From the NCBI RefSeq assembly GCF_025152575.1, contig NZ_CP102293.1:2604001-2668000 (forward strand): a DNA stretch of 64,000 nt, written 5' to 3'. Shown here piece after piece: positions 1-8,704 of this stretch. The DNA comes from Subdoligranulum variabile. GTDB lineage: Bacteria > Bacillota > Clostridia > Oscillospirales > Ruminococcaceae. A program made the translations under genes and the position numbers. Numbering within the stretch: the stretch's first letter is position 1; the number at the start of each line of letters is the position of its first letter. Below the pieces are notes generated by a model. It was not told where the DNA came from and ran no database searches. It worked only from the letters and a program-made list of their open reading frames with translations.

Positions 1-425
1 GGGACGCCGCGGTGCTCCACCGGGGTGGAAAAGACGATCTGCGTATGGGTGCGGCCGAACTGTTGCAGGTGGTTGATGAACTGGTCCAGTTCCTGGGTGG
101 TACCGAAGAGCACCTCGATGAGCATGCTGTAGTCACCGGTCACGCAGTTGCATTCCACGACCTGAGGGCATTGCTGGATATAGGGATAAAACTCCGGTTT
201 GCGCTGGGGGTCCATATCCAGATTGATGAAGGCCTTGACCATGTATCCCAGCTTGGGGGCGTCGATCTGGGCCTGATAGCCGGAGAGGATGCCGGCGCTT
301 TCCAGCCGGGCGATGCGGGCCGATACGGCCGGGCTGGACAAAAAGACGTGGTCGGCGATTTCCTTCAGCGGCGCGCGGGCATTTTTTTGCAGCATGTCAA
401 TAATTTTGCGGTCTATATGATCCAT
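1..425 (-). CDS. Lrp/AsnC-family transcriptional regulator (3' end beyond window)
   Basis: Translating the minus strand from the ATG at 425 gives MDHIDRKIIDMLQKNAR, the usual start of an Lrp/AsnC DNA-binding domain. A winged-helix region follows (KEIADHVFLSSPAVSARIARL), then a RAM ligand-binding domain (GYMVKAFINLDMDP, CNCVTGDYSMLIEV). Proteins of this family are small global or local regulators that respond to amino acids; the ligand here is unknown. The reading frame runs off the left edge after about 141 codons, so the last few residues are missing. A GGAGTCACCTT stretch precedes the start codon. It is transcribed away from the glycosyltransferase gene. Confidence 0.85.
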   Translation of the reverse strand, partial: MDHIDRKIIDMLQKNARAPLKEIADHVFLSSPAVSARIARLESAGILSGYQAQIDAPKLGYMVKAFINLDMDPQRKPEFYPYIQQCPQVVECNCVTGDYSMLIEVLFGTTQELDQFINHLQQFGRTHTQIVFSTPVEHRGV

Positions 426-607
426 AAGGTGACTCCTTGCCACAGATGGTGTCGTGTATTGAAAAGGTGAAAGCTTTATTATCGAAAGTATTGTAGCACA
501 AGAGGCACGGTAAGTAAAGGAAAACACAAAAGAAAGAAAAACGGAAGCTGCAATTTGGCGAAAACGGAGCAAAAAGTGACACTCTGCTGACAATCCTTGG
601 CCCGCAA

Positions 608-636
608 TTGAAAAAACAGACCAAACATGCTACAAT
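608..636 (+). promoter_or_regulatory. sigma-70-type promoter for the sugar-phosphate transferase gene
   Basis: TTGAAA (608-613) and TACAAT (631-636) are separated by exactly 17 bases. Transcription would begin near 643. That leaves almost no leader for an ATG at 648 and supports the downstream ATG at 708. The rest of the 426-707 gap is A+T-rich with no gene. Confidence 0.6.
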
Positions 637-707
637 AAACTGATATTATGGAGAATAGGCTCTCTGTGCGCGGGAACAGGGAGACAAAGGGAAATCAGGA
701 AAACGGA

Positions 708-2159
708 ATGATCAATAAACGCGAAAAACTGCAATATGCCTATGTATTTGCGCTGGATCTGGTAACGCTGCTGCTCAGCGTGTTGCTGGCATGGCTCATT
801 ACAGACGGATTGTTGGGGCGTATTGTCCCCTATAGCAGGAGCGACTGGGTGCAGACGATCTGTCTGCTAGTAGTCGCTTTTATCATGACCTTCTTTTTTT
901 TCAACCAGAGAGAAAATATCGTGACCCGCGGGCCAGGACGGGAAATGGTACTGTCGGTGCGCTTCAACGTGCTGATGGCGGCGGTCTACTCCACCCTGAT
1001 GCTGCTGGCCAAAGCGGAAATGCTGGATTCCCGGTACTTCGCCGTAGCGGTGCCGCTGGTCAATGCGCTGATGATGCCGCTGACGCACACGCTGCTCAAG
1101 CGCTATCTGTTGCGCTCCCAGAACCGCAGCGGCATGGAAAGTCTGGTGGGCATCCTGTCAACGGTGGACCACGCGGGCGCCGTCATCCGGGAATTGCGGG
1201 ACGATTGGTCCAAACGGGTGTGCGGCGTGGTACTGCTGGACGCGCCGGCCGAGCAGGTGGGCAAGGATTTCGGAGGGGTACCGGTGCGCGCCAATTTTGA
1301 TGATTTCATGGATTGGATCCGGCGGGCGGCGCTGGATGAGATCTATGTGGATATCCCGATGGACAGCGGGGAATCCTTTATTCCTTACCTCGAAGAGATG
1401 GAGAGCATGGGCCTGACCGTGCATTTCCGCCTCAAGATGCTGGACCGCATTGAGGAGGTCTGCTGTGATGAAACCAGCGCGGCCCGTCTGAGCCGGGAGC
1501 TGGGGCGCTGCGCCGGCGGCAACATTGTCACCATGGGCACCATCGAACTGGAACTGCGGGATATGATGCTCAAGCGGATGATGGATATTGTCGGTGCTCT
1601 GGTGGGATGCATCATCAGCATTCCGATCATCGCCGTGGTGGCAATCCCGCTCAAACTGGAAAGTCCCGGACCGCTGATTTTCAAGCAGAAGCGGGTGGGC
1701 CTCAATGGCCGGTATTTTTATATTCACAAGCTGCGCAGCATGTATGTGGACGCGGAGGCGCGCAAAAAGGAACTGATGTCTCAGAACGAGATGGAAGGTC
1801 TGATGTTCAAGATGGAAGATGACCCGCGCATCACCAAGGTGGGACGATTCATCCGGCGCACCAGCATTGATGAGTTGCCCCAGTTCTTTGATGTGCTCAG
1901 GGGCAATATGTCGCTGGTGGGGACCAGGCCGCCCACACTGGATGAGTATAAACAGTATGAGAGTCATCACAAGCGCCGCCTGAGCATGAAGCCGGGCATC
2001 ACAGGTTTGTGGCAGATCAGCGGCCGCAGCGATATTGAGAACTTCGAGGAAGTGGTTCGGTTGGATGTCCGCTACATCGACAACTGGTCACTGTGGAATG
2101 ACGTGAAGATCCTGCTCAAAACGGTGGTCGTGGTCTTTGCAGGCCGCGGCGCCCGATAA
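708..2159 (+). CDS. polyprenyl glycosylphosphotransferase (exopolysaccharide priming transferase)
   Basis: This membrane enzyme would transfer a sugar-1-phosphate from a nucleotide sugar to undecaprenyl phosphate, the first step of surface polysaccharide assembly. The N-terminal third has hydrophobic membrane segments, followed by a CoA-binding-like region. The C-terminal third is the bacterial sugar transferase domain: a hydrophobic segment, then PLIFKQKRVGLNGRYF, KLRSMYVDAE, RRTSIDELPQF and KPGITGLWQISGR, all family hallmarks. An ATG at 648 is possible, but it lies almost on the predicted transcription start. The ATG at 708 has AGGA eight bases upstream and gives 483 aa, a normal length. 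The gene stands alone, ending in a strong terminator. The sugar cannot be told from sequence. Confidence 0.85.
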   Translation: MINKREKLQYAYVFALDLVTLLLSVLLAWLITDGLLGRIVPYSRSDWVQTICLLVVAFIMTFFFFNQRENIVTRGPGREMVLSVRFNVLMAAVYSTLMLLAKAEMLDSRYFAVAVPLVNALMMPLTHTLLKRYLLRSQNRSGMESLVGILSTVDHAGAVIRELRDDWSKRVCGVVLLDAPAEQVGKDFGGVPVRANFDDFMDWIRRAALDEIYVDIPMDSGESFIPYLEEMESMGLTVHFRLKMLDRIEEVCCDETSAARLSRELGRCAGGNIVTMGTIELELRDMMLKRMMDIVGALVGCIISIPIIAVVAIPLKLESPGPLIFKQKRVGLNGRYFYIHKLRSMYVDAEARKKELMSQNEMEGLMFKMEDDPRITKVGRFIRRTSIDELPQFFDVLRGNMSLVGTRPPTLDEYKQYESHHKRRLSMKPGITGLWQISGRSDIENFEEVVRLDVRYIDNWSLWNDVKILLKTVVVVFAGRGAR

Positions 2160-2162
2160 GCA

Positions 2163-2205
2163 AAACAGAAACCGCCTGCCCCTTGGGGGCGGGCGGTTTC
2201 TGTTT
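2163..2205. terminator. bidirectional terminator between convergent genes
   Basis: A 14-bp perfect stem (2163-2176 with 2192-2205) begins with an A run and ends with a T run. It can therefore terminate the + strand transferase gene and the - strand peptidase gene, which converge here. Confidence 0.85.
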
Positions 2206-2208
2206 GTC

Positions 2209-3654
2209 TCAGAAGTCGGGATTCTTGATCGGCATATTGGGGAAGACGTCATAGGCGCTGAACAGGACGTTGTTGTAACTCATCTCGAAATGACAATGGT
2301 TGCCGGTGGAGTCGCCGGTGGACCCCACATAGCCGATGACCTGTCCCTGGCTTACGGTATCGCCCAGGGAAACGGCAAAAGAGGACATATGGGCATACAG
2401 CGTTTTGTACCCGTTGCCGTGATCGATGGTCACATAGTTGCCCCAGCTGGGGTGCATGTTCACAACCTCCACCACGGTGCCACTGTCGGAGGCATAGATC
2501 GGTGTGCCGTAGGGGGCAGCAATGTCCACGCCGCGGTGGCCGCCGCGAACCTGCAGGTTGGCCCAGCGGGAAATGGTCCGGTACCCCGGCACCGGCCAGA
2601 TGAAGGTGCCGGTGCCCAGTTTGCCGATCATGCCGTTTTTCAGCCGGGTGCCCCGGCGGATGATTTCCGGGGTGGGGGACTGCTGCACCTGGACATCCAC
2701 GACCTGGTCGTCCACGAGGGTTCCGTTGATGTAGGTCAGTTCCCGGGTGACGGCCTCGCTGCCGGGAACGCCTTCCTGCACGGTTTCGCTTTTGCCGAAA
2801 TCCAGCTCGCTGTCCTCCTGGGTCTCGGTGTCATAGGGAATCTCCTGGGTTTCCGTGATACGCTCACTGACCTTCACCTGGAGGTCTTCTCCGTCATTGG
2901 CCTGCAGGGCGGCCAGAACATCGGCATAGGGGACCACCGAATCCGTCAGATAGATGCCGTCCACCAACCGCAGCCCGTGCACAAAACTGACCCGTGTGGT
3001 CTGGCTGGTGGGATCCTCCCACGGGGCTTTGATACTGTTCAGATACCGGCGCAGATGATCTCCCTCGGTAGTCACGAAGCACAGCACGCCGTCCACATAA
3101 ACGGCGGTGGCTTCGCTGATCTCGCTGCCGCTGATGCGCAGGATCTCGTTGGCCACTTCGCTTTCCGTCATGGTCACATCGCTGATGGACAGCGTATAGC
3201 TGGGCTCCAGATCCCAGGACAATGTCTGGCGGTCGGCAGCCAGCAGCTCCCGGGCGGAGTTCACACGGGCCAGCACATCGGCGCGGGCATTGTCGAAAGC
3301 CTCTTCGCTGGCAACGTACCCTACCGTCTGCCCGTTGACGGTCACCCGCAGGGCGAAGGGGAGGGACAGCCCTGCACGGACCAGCAGGATGAGCCCGATT
3401 GTGGCGGCTGCCGGCAGGAGATACCCGAGGAGGAATCGTCCCGGAGAATGCAGCGCGACACCAAGGTCCAGCAGCGCCTGGATAGGCGGACGCAGCGCCA
3501 GCAGCAACAGATTGCCCAGGGCCCGGCGCAGCCAGCAAAACACCATGCGCAGCCTGCGGAAAAGCCGGACCAGGGTATATTCCACAAAAAATCCAACAGC
3601 GTAGAGAAAATCCCCCAGTGGATTTTGCAGCAAGCGAAAAAGCGGCATCCGCAA
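2209..3654 (-). CDS. M23 family metallopeptidase with G5 domain (cell-wall hydrolase)
   Basis: Predicted membrane-anchored peptidoglycan endopeptidase of 481 aa. A basic N-terminus and hydrophobic segments lie within the first ~115 residues. A G5 domain follows at about 262-340 (QVKVSERITETQEIPYDTET ending in a TYINGTLVD segment). The M23/LytM domain occupies roughly 375-465, with GGHRGVDIAAPYGTPIYA supplying the first zinc ligands (H and D) and YAHMSSF plus the NHCHFEM motif supplying the rest. All ligands are present, so it should be active. G5-M23 architecture is common in Firmicutes wall remodelling. It lies just downstream of a second M23 gene in the same orientation (18-bp gap), so the two are probably one transcript. 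Confidence 0.88.
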   Translation of the reverse strand: MRMPLFRLLQNPLGDFLYAVGFFVEYTLVRLFRRLRMVFCWLRRALGNLLLLALRPPIQALLDLGVALHSPGRFLLGYLLPAAATIGLILLVRAGLSLPFALRVTVNGQTVGYVASEEAFDNARADVLARVNSARELLAADRQTLSWDLEPSYTLSISDVTMTESEVANEILRISGSEISEATAVYVDGVLCFVTTEGDHLRRYLNSIKAPWEDPTSQTTRVSFVHGLRLVDGIYLTDSVVPYADVLAALQANDGEDLQVKVSERITETQEIPYDTETQEDSELDFGKSETVQEGVPGSEAVTRELTYINGTLVDDQVVDVQVQQSPTPEIIRRGTRLKNGMIGKLGTGTFIWPVPGYRTISRWANLQVRGGHRGVDIAAPYGTPIYASDSGTVVEVVNMHPSWGNYVTIDHGNGYKTLYAHMSSFAVSLGDTVSQGQVIGYVGSTGDSTGNHCHFEMSYNNVLFSAYDVFPNMPIKNPDF

Positions 3655-3671
3655 CGATCTCCTTCCAGTGT

Positions 3672-4895
3672 TTATTGCGGCACGTAGGCCAGCGGATTTA
3701 CGCGGCTGCCGTTGACCCGCAGCTCCAGATGCAGATGATAACCGCCGTTGGCACCGAATACATTGCCGGTGTTGCCCACATAGCCGATGACATCCCCCTT
3801 GTGCACCGCTTGTCCCTGACTGACGGCAATGCGGCTCATATGGGCGTACAAGCTGTCATAGCGGCTGCCGTCCCCGGCGGTACCATGGCTGACCTGCACA
3901 CAGTTGCCGTAGCTGTTCACCGGCCCGGCCGCACTGATGATGCCGTCAGCAATGGCGTAGATCGGCGTGCCGTTGGGGGCGGCAAAGTCCGTTCCCCGGT
4001 GGGGGATGCCCCAGGGATCCGCCTCTCCGAATTGTGTGGTGATCATGCTGTAGCTGTCCAAGGGGCAGCGAAAATCGAGGCTGGTCAAAATCAGGTCATC
4101 GGTGGTGTAGCGGTCGCTTTGGGCACGCACATAGGCGTCCAGGGCAGCGGTGGCCTCCTCGTAAGCTTTCCTGGCCGCTTCGGTCATGACCGCCTGGGCT
4201 TGCTCGGCGGATTCCTGGGCACTCCATGTCTCATTGGCCTGCTGAAGGGCGGTTTCCAGCGCATCCTGCATGCTGTCCAGCTGGTTCTGCTGCGCATCCA
4301 ATGCAAGTTTGGCGGATTCTGCCTCCTGTGCGGCGGCCTCTGCCTGCTGGCGGGCTTCCTCCAGGGCCTGGGCCTGAACACGCAGGTCGGTGAGGACCTC
4401 ATTGTTTTTGGAAACGATCTGCTGCAAAACTTCGGAAAATGTCAGCAGCTGATACAGGCTTTTGGCCTGGGCCAGCAAACCGATGGCTCCGTCGCCCTCC
4501 AGCATCTGCATGGCGCGCATCTGCTCTTTGCTGCGCCCCAGACAGTCATTGTATTCGGCCTGCTTCTGAACCAGCGCCTCAGCGGCCTGGTTTGCCTCTG
4601 CCTGGCGTGTCAGCAATTCCCGCTCGGCTTCCTGCAGGGAAGCATATACATTCTGGAGCTGGGCGGCTACCGTCGCGGCCTGCCCCTCCAACTGTCCGAT
4701 CTGGGATTCGGTCTCCGCCTGCTGCTCCTGGATTTCGGACAATTCCTTTTGCGCGTTTTCATATTCCTGTTGTGCCTGCGTTTTCTGTTCGCTAAGTGAT
4801 TGCTGGCGGTCCTCAGCGGCCGCCGGCAGAGCGGCCACAACCAACAGTAAGAACAGCAAAGCGGCGACGGCACAACGCAGATGGGAGTACGACAT
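3672..4895 (-). CDS. secreted coiled-coil M23 metallopeptidase (EnvC/PcsB-like)
   Basis: This 407-aa protein has a signal peptide (hydrophobic AALLFLLLVVAALPAAA with an AAA cleavage site). A long Gln/Glu/Ala-rich coiled coil covers about residues 30-270. An M23 domain ends the protein (PHRGTDFAAPNGTPIYA, YAHMSRIAVSQG, GGYHLHLELR). The arrangement resembles EnvC, PcsB and related division-linked hydrolases or activators. The zinc ligands H, D, H and H are visible, so catalysis is possible, unlike degenerate EnvC. It is the first gene of a two-gene unit read from a promoter with an embedded palindrome at 4932-4981. Confidence 0.88.
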   Translation of the reverse strand: MSYSHLRCAVAALLFLLLVVAALPAAAEDRQQSLSEQKTQAQQEYENAQKELSEIQEQQAETESQIGQLEGQAATVAAQLQNVYASLQEAERELLTRQAEANQAAEALVQKQAEYNDCLGRSKEQMRAMQMLEGDGAIGLLAQAKSLYQLLTFSEVLQQIVSKNNEVLTDLRVQAQALEEARQQAEAAAQEAESAKLALDAQQNQLDSMQDALETALQQANETWSAQESAEQAQAVMTEAARKAYEEATAALDAYVRAQSDRYTTDDLILTSLDFRCPLDSYSMITTQFGEADPWGIPHRGTDFAAPNGTPIYAIADGIISAAGPVNSYGNCVQVSHGTAGDGSRYDSLYAHMSRIAVSQGQAVHKGDVIGYVGNTGNVFGANGGYHLHLELRVNGSRVNPLAYVPQ

Positions 4896-4931
4896 GGCAA
4901 AAGTCCTCTTGAATCGGGAAAACGGTTTATT

Positions 4932-4981
4932 GTGATAGACCTGTATAGGGAAAGTCTATCACGATAGACCAATTCTGTCAA
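4932..4981 (-). promoter_or_regulatory. promoter with operator-like palindrome for the M23 peptidase pair
   Basis: On the minus strand, TTGACA (4981-4976) and TAGACT (4958-4953) are 17 bases apart. A perfect palindrome, GTCTATCACGATAGAC (4954-4969), lies in the spacer and covers the -10. A third half-site, GTGATAGAC (4932-4940), lies just downstream. This placement predicts repression by a dimeric regulator that I cannot name. Confidence 0.6.
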
Positions 4982-5006
4982 GAAAGGACCGGGTTCGCCC
5001 CGAAAA

Positions 5007-5046
5007 CAAAAACACGCTCTCTGCATGACAGAGAGCGTGTTTTTTC
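5007..5046 (-). terminator. terminator of the alcohol dehydrogenase gene
   Basis: Stem AACACGCTCTCT / AGAGAGCGTGTT is flanked by A and T runs on both sides. It lies just after the stop of the dehydrogenase read leftwards. Confidence 0.8.
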
Positions 5047-5083
5047 CGGTCAGCAGGAATTCCCTGCCGCGGGAAGGTATGGG

Positions 5084-6301
5084 TCAGAAGTCTACCTCGG
5101 TATCATAGTAGCAGCATTTCAGCAGCTTTTCCATTTCCTCCTGGGAGGGTTGCCGCGGGTTGGACCCGGTGCATGCATCGCCGATGGCGTTCTTGGCAAT
5201 CTCAGGCAGGCGCTCCAGGAACACTTCCTCGGGCACAAAGCCTTGCTCGCAGGGGAAAGAATCGGCACCATAGTGACCAATGCAGTGCGGGATGTTCAGG
5301 TCGTCGTTCATGCCGCGCAGATACTTGATCAGCAGGGCGACCTTCTCGTCATCGTTCTCACCGCCCAGGTGCATCTTGTCGGCGATGACGCCGTAGCGCT
5401 TCTTGGCGGTGGGGTCCTTGGCGTTGAAGGCGATGACCTTGGGCAGGTACATGGCATTGGCCGCACCGTGGATGATGTGGGCACCGTAGTCGGCAAAGGC
5501 TGCGCCGGTCTTGTGCGCCATGCTGTGGACGATGCCCAGAAGAGCGTTGGAGAAAGCCATGCCGGCCAGACACTGGGCATTGTGCATGGCGTCTCGCTTG
5601 GTCATATCGCCGTTGTAGCTGCCCACCAGATCCGCCTGAATCATTTCGATGGCATGCAGGGCCAGCGGATCGGTAAAGTCGCAGTTCGCCGTGGAAACAT
5701 AGGCCTCGATGGCGTGGGTCATGGCGTCCATACCGGTGTGGGCCACCAGCTTTTTGGGCATGGTGTGAGCCAGTTCGGGATCGACGATGGCCACGTCAGG
5801 GGTGATCTCAAAGTCCGCAATGGGATACTTGATGCCCTTGGCATAGTCTGTGATGATGGAGAACGCAGTGACTTCGGTGGCGGTGCCGGAGGTGGAGGAA
5901 ATCGCGCAGAAATGTGCTTTGCGGCGCAGCGGCGGAATGCCGAAGACCTTGCACATATCCTCGAAGGTGATGTCAGGATATTCGTACTTGATCCACATGG
6001 CCTTGGCTGCGTCGATGGGGGAGCCGCCGCCGATGGCGACGATCCAGTCCGGCTGGAATTTCTGCATGGCAGCTGCACCCTTCATGACGGTCTCTACCGA
6101 CGGATCGGGCTCGATTCCTTCAAACAGGGCAACTTCCATACCGGCTTCTTTTAAGTAGGCCTCGGCACGATCCAGGAATCCAAAGCGTTTCATAGAACCG
6201 CCGCCGACACAGATCATCGCGCGCTTGCCGGGGAGCGTTTTCAGGGCTTCCAGTGCATTGGGGCCGTGATACAGGTCGCGGGGTAAAGTAAATCTTGCCA
6301 T
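5084..6301 (-). CDS. iron-containing alcohol dehydrogenase (group III)
   Basis: This 405-aa NAD(P)-dependent oxidoreductase interconverts alcohols and aldehydes and would help reoxidise NADH in fermentation. The nucleotide-binding segment GGGSPID is at about 92-98. The metal-binding motif (GIVHSMAHKTGAAF ... HGAANAMYLP) supplies iron ligands together with D and H residues upstream (AHTGMDAMTHAIEAYVS). Its length and AEAYLKEAGMEVALF-type N-terminus match free-standing Fe-ADHs similar to the C-terminal half of AdhE. GGAGGT precedes the ATG. It is monocistronic, with its own promoter, operator-like palindrome and terminator. The actual substrate (ethanol, butanol, 1,3-propanediol) is not decided by sequence. 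Confidence 0.9.
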   Translation of the reverse strand: MARFTLPRDLYHGPNALEALKTLPGKRAMICVGGGSMKRFGFLDRAEAYLKEAGMEVALFEGIEPDPSVETVMKGAAAMQKFQPDWIVAIGGGSPIDAAKAMWIKYEYPDITFEDMCKVFGIPPLRRKAHFCAISSTSGTATEVTAFSIITDYAKGIKYPIADFEITPDVAIVDPELAHTMPKKLVAHTGMDAMTHAIEAYVSTANCDFTDPLALHAIEMIQADLVGSYNGDMTKRDAMHNAQCLAGMAFSNALLGIVHSMAHKTGAAFADYGAHIIHGAANAMYLPKVIAFNAKDPTAKKRYGVIADKMHLGGENDDEKVALLIKYLRGMNDDLNIPHCIGHYGADSFPCEQGFVPEEVFLERLPEIAKNAIGDACTGSNPRQPSQEEMEKLLKCCYYDTEVDF

Positions 6302-6320
6302 GGGAATGACCTCCTAACGA

Positions 6321-6381
6321 ATTGACAATAAATTGTCAATGTGATTATCTACAGTATACCGAATCTTTGTCCAAACGTCAA
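6321..6381 (-). promoter_or_regulatory. promoter plus operator-like palindrome of the alcohol dehydrogenase
   Basis: Minus-strand TTGACG (6381-6376) and TATACT (6358-6353) are 17 bases apart. The 9-bp inverted repeat ATTGACAAT-AA-ATTGTCAAT (6321-6340) lies between the -10 and the ribosome binding site, a repressor position. Redox regulator Rex often controls such genes from a TTGTTAA-type palindrome. This one is only loosely similar, so the regulator is unassigned. Confidence 0.65.
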
Positions 6382-6491
6382 TCGGCGATAAGGAGAATTT
6401 GCGCACATAAATTCGGCATTTTGACGGATGTGTGGGCATAGGGTGCAACAGGGGCGAAACCACTCTGTTTCGCACGGAAAGGAGGCCGATT

Positions 6492-7826
6492 ATGCGTCAT
6501 CTGACCCCGCTGCAAAATCGTCTGATGCGCCGGCGGGCCCATATTCTGGCAGGCATTCTGGCGCTGGTCTGCTTCGGCGGGCTGCTGGTGCGACTGTTCC
6601 TTCTGCAGGTGATGGATCCGGATGGGTATGCGGCCCGTGCGGCAGATCAGCAGCTGCGCGGTGCAACGCTGCCGGCGCCCCGGGGGAAAATCTATTCCTC
6701 CGATGGTACGTTGCTGGCAGCCAGTGAAACCTGTTGGACGATCCGGGCGTCTCCCCGGGAACTGGACGATGCGCTGGTGGAACCGGCAGCCCGGGCATTG
6801 AGCGAGATTCTGGAAATTGAGTATGAGGACACGCTGGAAAAATTCAGCCAGCGGACCTCCAATGACTGCCTGCTGCGACGCCGTGTGGACCGCGAAATGG
6901 CCGAGGCCGTGCGCAGCTGGTGTATTGAAAACGGAGCCGAAGGAATCCAGATCCGGCAGGACACCAAGCGTGTCTACCCGGAAGGGGATTTTATGGGAGG
7001 CATTCTGGGCTTTACCGATGTGGACAATGCAGGGCTGTGGGGGCTGGAGCTGAAGTACAATGAGGAACTCACCGGACAGAACGGAGAAATTCTGACGGCC
7101 AAAAATGCCTGGGGGTACGATATGCCCACCCATTACCAGACACTGGTGGACGCAGTGCCTGGCAATACGCTGACACTGACCATCGATGCCAATATCCAAC
7201 ACTGGCTGGAAAGCGCGATGGATGCCGCCGTACGGGAACACAATGTGGCGCAGCGCGGTGTGGGCATTGTCATGGATGTGCAGACGGGGGCGATTCTGGC
7301 CATGACCAGCCAGCCGGATTACGACCCCAATACACCGCGGCAGATCATCAACGAGGAGATTCGTGCCCAGGTGGATGCGCTGACCGGGGAAGCGCGCAGT
7401 GCAGCCCTGCAGGAGGCGCAGCAGACCCAGTGGCGCAACAAGGCCATCAGCGATCTGTATGAACCGGGCAGCGTATTCAAACTCATTACGGCAGCTGCGG
7501 CGCTGGACACCGGCGTCTGTACCCCGACCGATACCTTTGTCTGCGCCGGCAAAATCAATGTGGCGGGGACCTGGTTTCGCTGCGCCAACGGGCATATCCA
7601 CGGCGTGGAGACTTTTGCCCAGGGACTGGCCGTCAGCTGCAACCCTTGCTTCATTCAAATTGGGGCGCGGCTTGGCAAGGAAAACTTCTGCAACTATTTC
7701 GAGGCTTTTGGTCTGCGGGAGGCTACCGGCATAGACTTGCCGGGCGAGATCAAGCGCAGCGAATACTATACCGCCGATCGGATGGGGCTGGTACAGAGTT
7801 TTGGACTATTAAAAAATAACGAATAA
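6492..7826 (+). pseudogene. penicillin-binding protein 2/SpoVD-like, truncated within the transpeptidase domain
   Basis: The 444-aa product has a membrane anchor (about 14-35), a PBP dimerisation domain (APRGKIYSSDGTLLA), and the first half of a transpeptidase domain. The SxxK catalytic motif is present (EPGSVFKL), as is an SxN motif (SCN). The frame ends shortly after DRMGLVQSFG with LLKNNE and stop, so the KTG box and the last ~130 residues are absent. Full-length relatives are about 550-700 aa. GGAGG at 6481 fixes the start at 6492. Without KTG it should not cross-link peptidoglycan, so I call it a 3'-truncated gene. A strong terminator follows directly. Confidence 0.75.
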
Positions 7827-7839
7827 ACGATAAAAAACA

Positions 7840-7881
7840 AGCTGCTCCTGCGGGATGAAACGCAGGAGCAGCTCTTTTTTT
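7840..7881. terminator. bidirectional terminator
   Basis: Perfect 13-bp stem AGCTGCTCCTGCG / CGCAGGAGCAGCT with a T8 tail on the + strand and TTGTTTTTT on the - strand. It separates the truncated PBP gene from the convergent iron-sulphur protein gene. Confidence 0.85.
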
Positions 7882-7915
7882 GTGTGAATGACCGTGCACC
7901 CGGCGGAAAAGCGGG

Positions 7916-8491
7916 TCAGCGTACCGGGTTCCGGGCTTTGCAGATCAGCTGGGTCATGGTGCCCATAGGGCAGTAGACGCACCAGCTGCGGGGCTTGAAA
8001 AGGGCCATCGTCACAAGGCCCAGCACGGTGGAAGTGAGCATGACGCTGTAGAAGCCGAAGGCAAACTGGGCCACGCCGGGGTGGAGCAGCGTGCCGTGGT
8101 AGGCCCAATGCCAGGGCAGCTTGAAGGTCCACAGCAGGGTGACGACCTGCTTGAGATCCTGGGCGCCGGCAAAGACCAGCCAGGTGTTCCAGAGCATCAC
8201 GAAGAACATCACAAAGAAAAAGGCCAGAAAGCCGTAGCGAAATGCCTTGCTTTTCATCCAGCGGGGAATATCGTGCTTGCGAGATAACCCGAACCGGCCG
8301 CCCAGCAATCCAAAGAGCTGGCCCCGGCCGCAATAGCGGTTGCAGTACGCCTTGCTGCCCGTTGTGATCGAGATGAGCAGCGGCAGAAAGAAGCAAGCCA
8401 GACCCAGCCAGGCAAACAGGATGTTGAAAAATCCCAGCACCAGGTAGAGCAGCGAAACGATCCACAGATAGTCGTACCAGTGTTTTTTCAT
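7916..8491 (-). CDS. membrane 4Fe-4S protein (NapH-like)
   Basis: This 191-aa integral membrane protein has about four hydrophobic segments. Two cysteine motifs face the membrane surface: YCNRYCGRGQ near residue 47 and WCVYCPMGT near the C-terminus. They resemble the paired clusters of NapH/YccM-type quinol-linked electron carriers, though the protein is shorter. The start is the ATG at 8491, preceded by GGAGGTGGAAGC and overlapping the stop of the ferredoxin gene (ATGA), so the two are translationally coupled. They probably work together moving electrons between quinone and a soluble partner. The partner is not in the window. Confidence 0.75.
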   Translation of the reverse strand: MKKHWYDYLWIVSLLYLVLGFFNILFAWLGLACFFLPLLISITTGSKAYCNRYCGRGQLFGLLGGRFGLSRKHDIPRWMKSKAFRYGFLAFFFVMFFVMLWNTWLVFAGAQDLKQVVTLLWTFKLPWHWAYHGTLLHPGVAQFAFGFYSVMLTSTVLGLVTMALFKPRSWCVYCPMGTMTQLICKARNPVR

Positions 8492-8697
8492 GCTTCCACC
8501 TCCTGCAGCTGGATCACGCTGGCCGGACACTCCCGGACGCATTTCTCGCAGCCTACGCACTTGTCCGGATTCACCCGTGCAGTGATGCCGTGGAGTACCT
8601 GGATGGCGCCCAGCGGGCATACCTTGACACAACAGCCGCAGGCCACACAGTCCCGTTCTTCCACAACGGCCTTGCGGCGCTTCTTCCCTGGATTCAT
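8488..8697 (-). CDS. small 2x[4Fe-4S] ferredoxin
   Basis: A 69-aa protein with two complete cluster motifs: CVACGCCVKVCP at about 18-29 and CVGCEKCVRECP at about 47-58. This is the bacterial-type dicluster ferredoxin fold. GGAGGG precedes the ATG at 8697. It is the first gene of a two-gene unit with the membrane iron-sulphur protein and likely passes electrons to or from it. Confidence 0.85.
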   Translation of the reverse strand: MNPGKKRRKAVVEERDCVACGCCVKVCPLGAIQVLHGITARVNPDKCVGCEKCVRECPASVIQLQEVEA

Positions 8698-8704
8698 GGA
8701 AACC

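Noticed and set aside
2137..3687. 516-codon open frame on the + strand
   Set aside because: It is antisense to the M23-G5 peptidase, has no ribosome binding site and no domain; the opposite strand has all the motifs.
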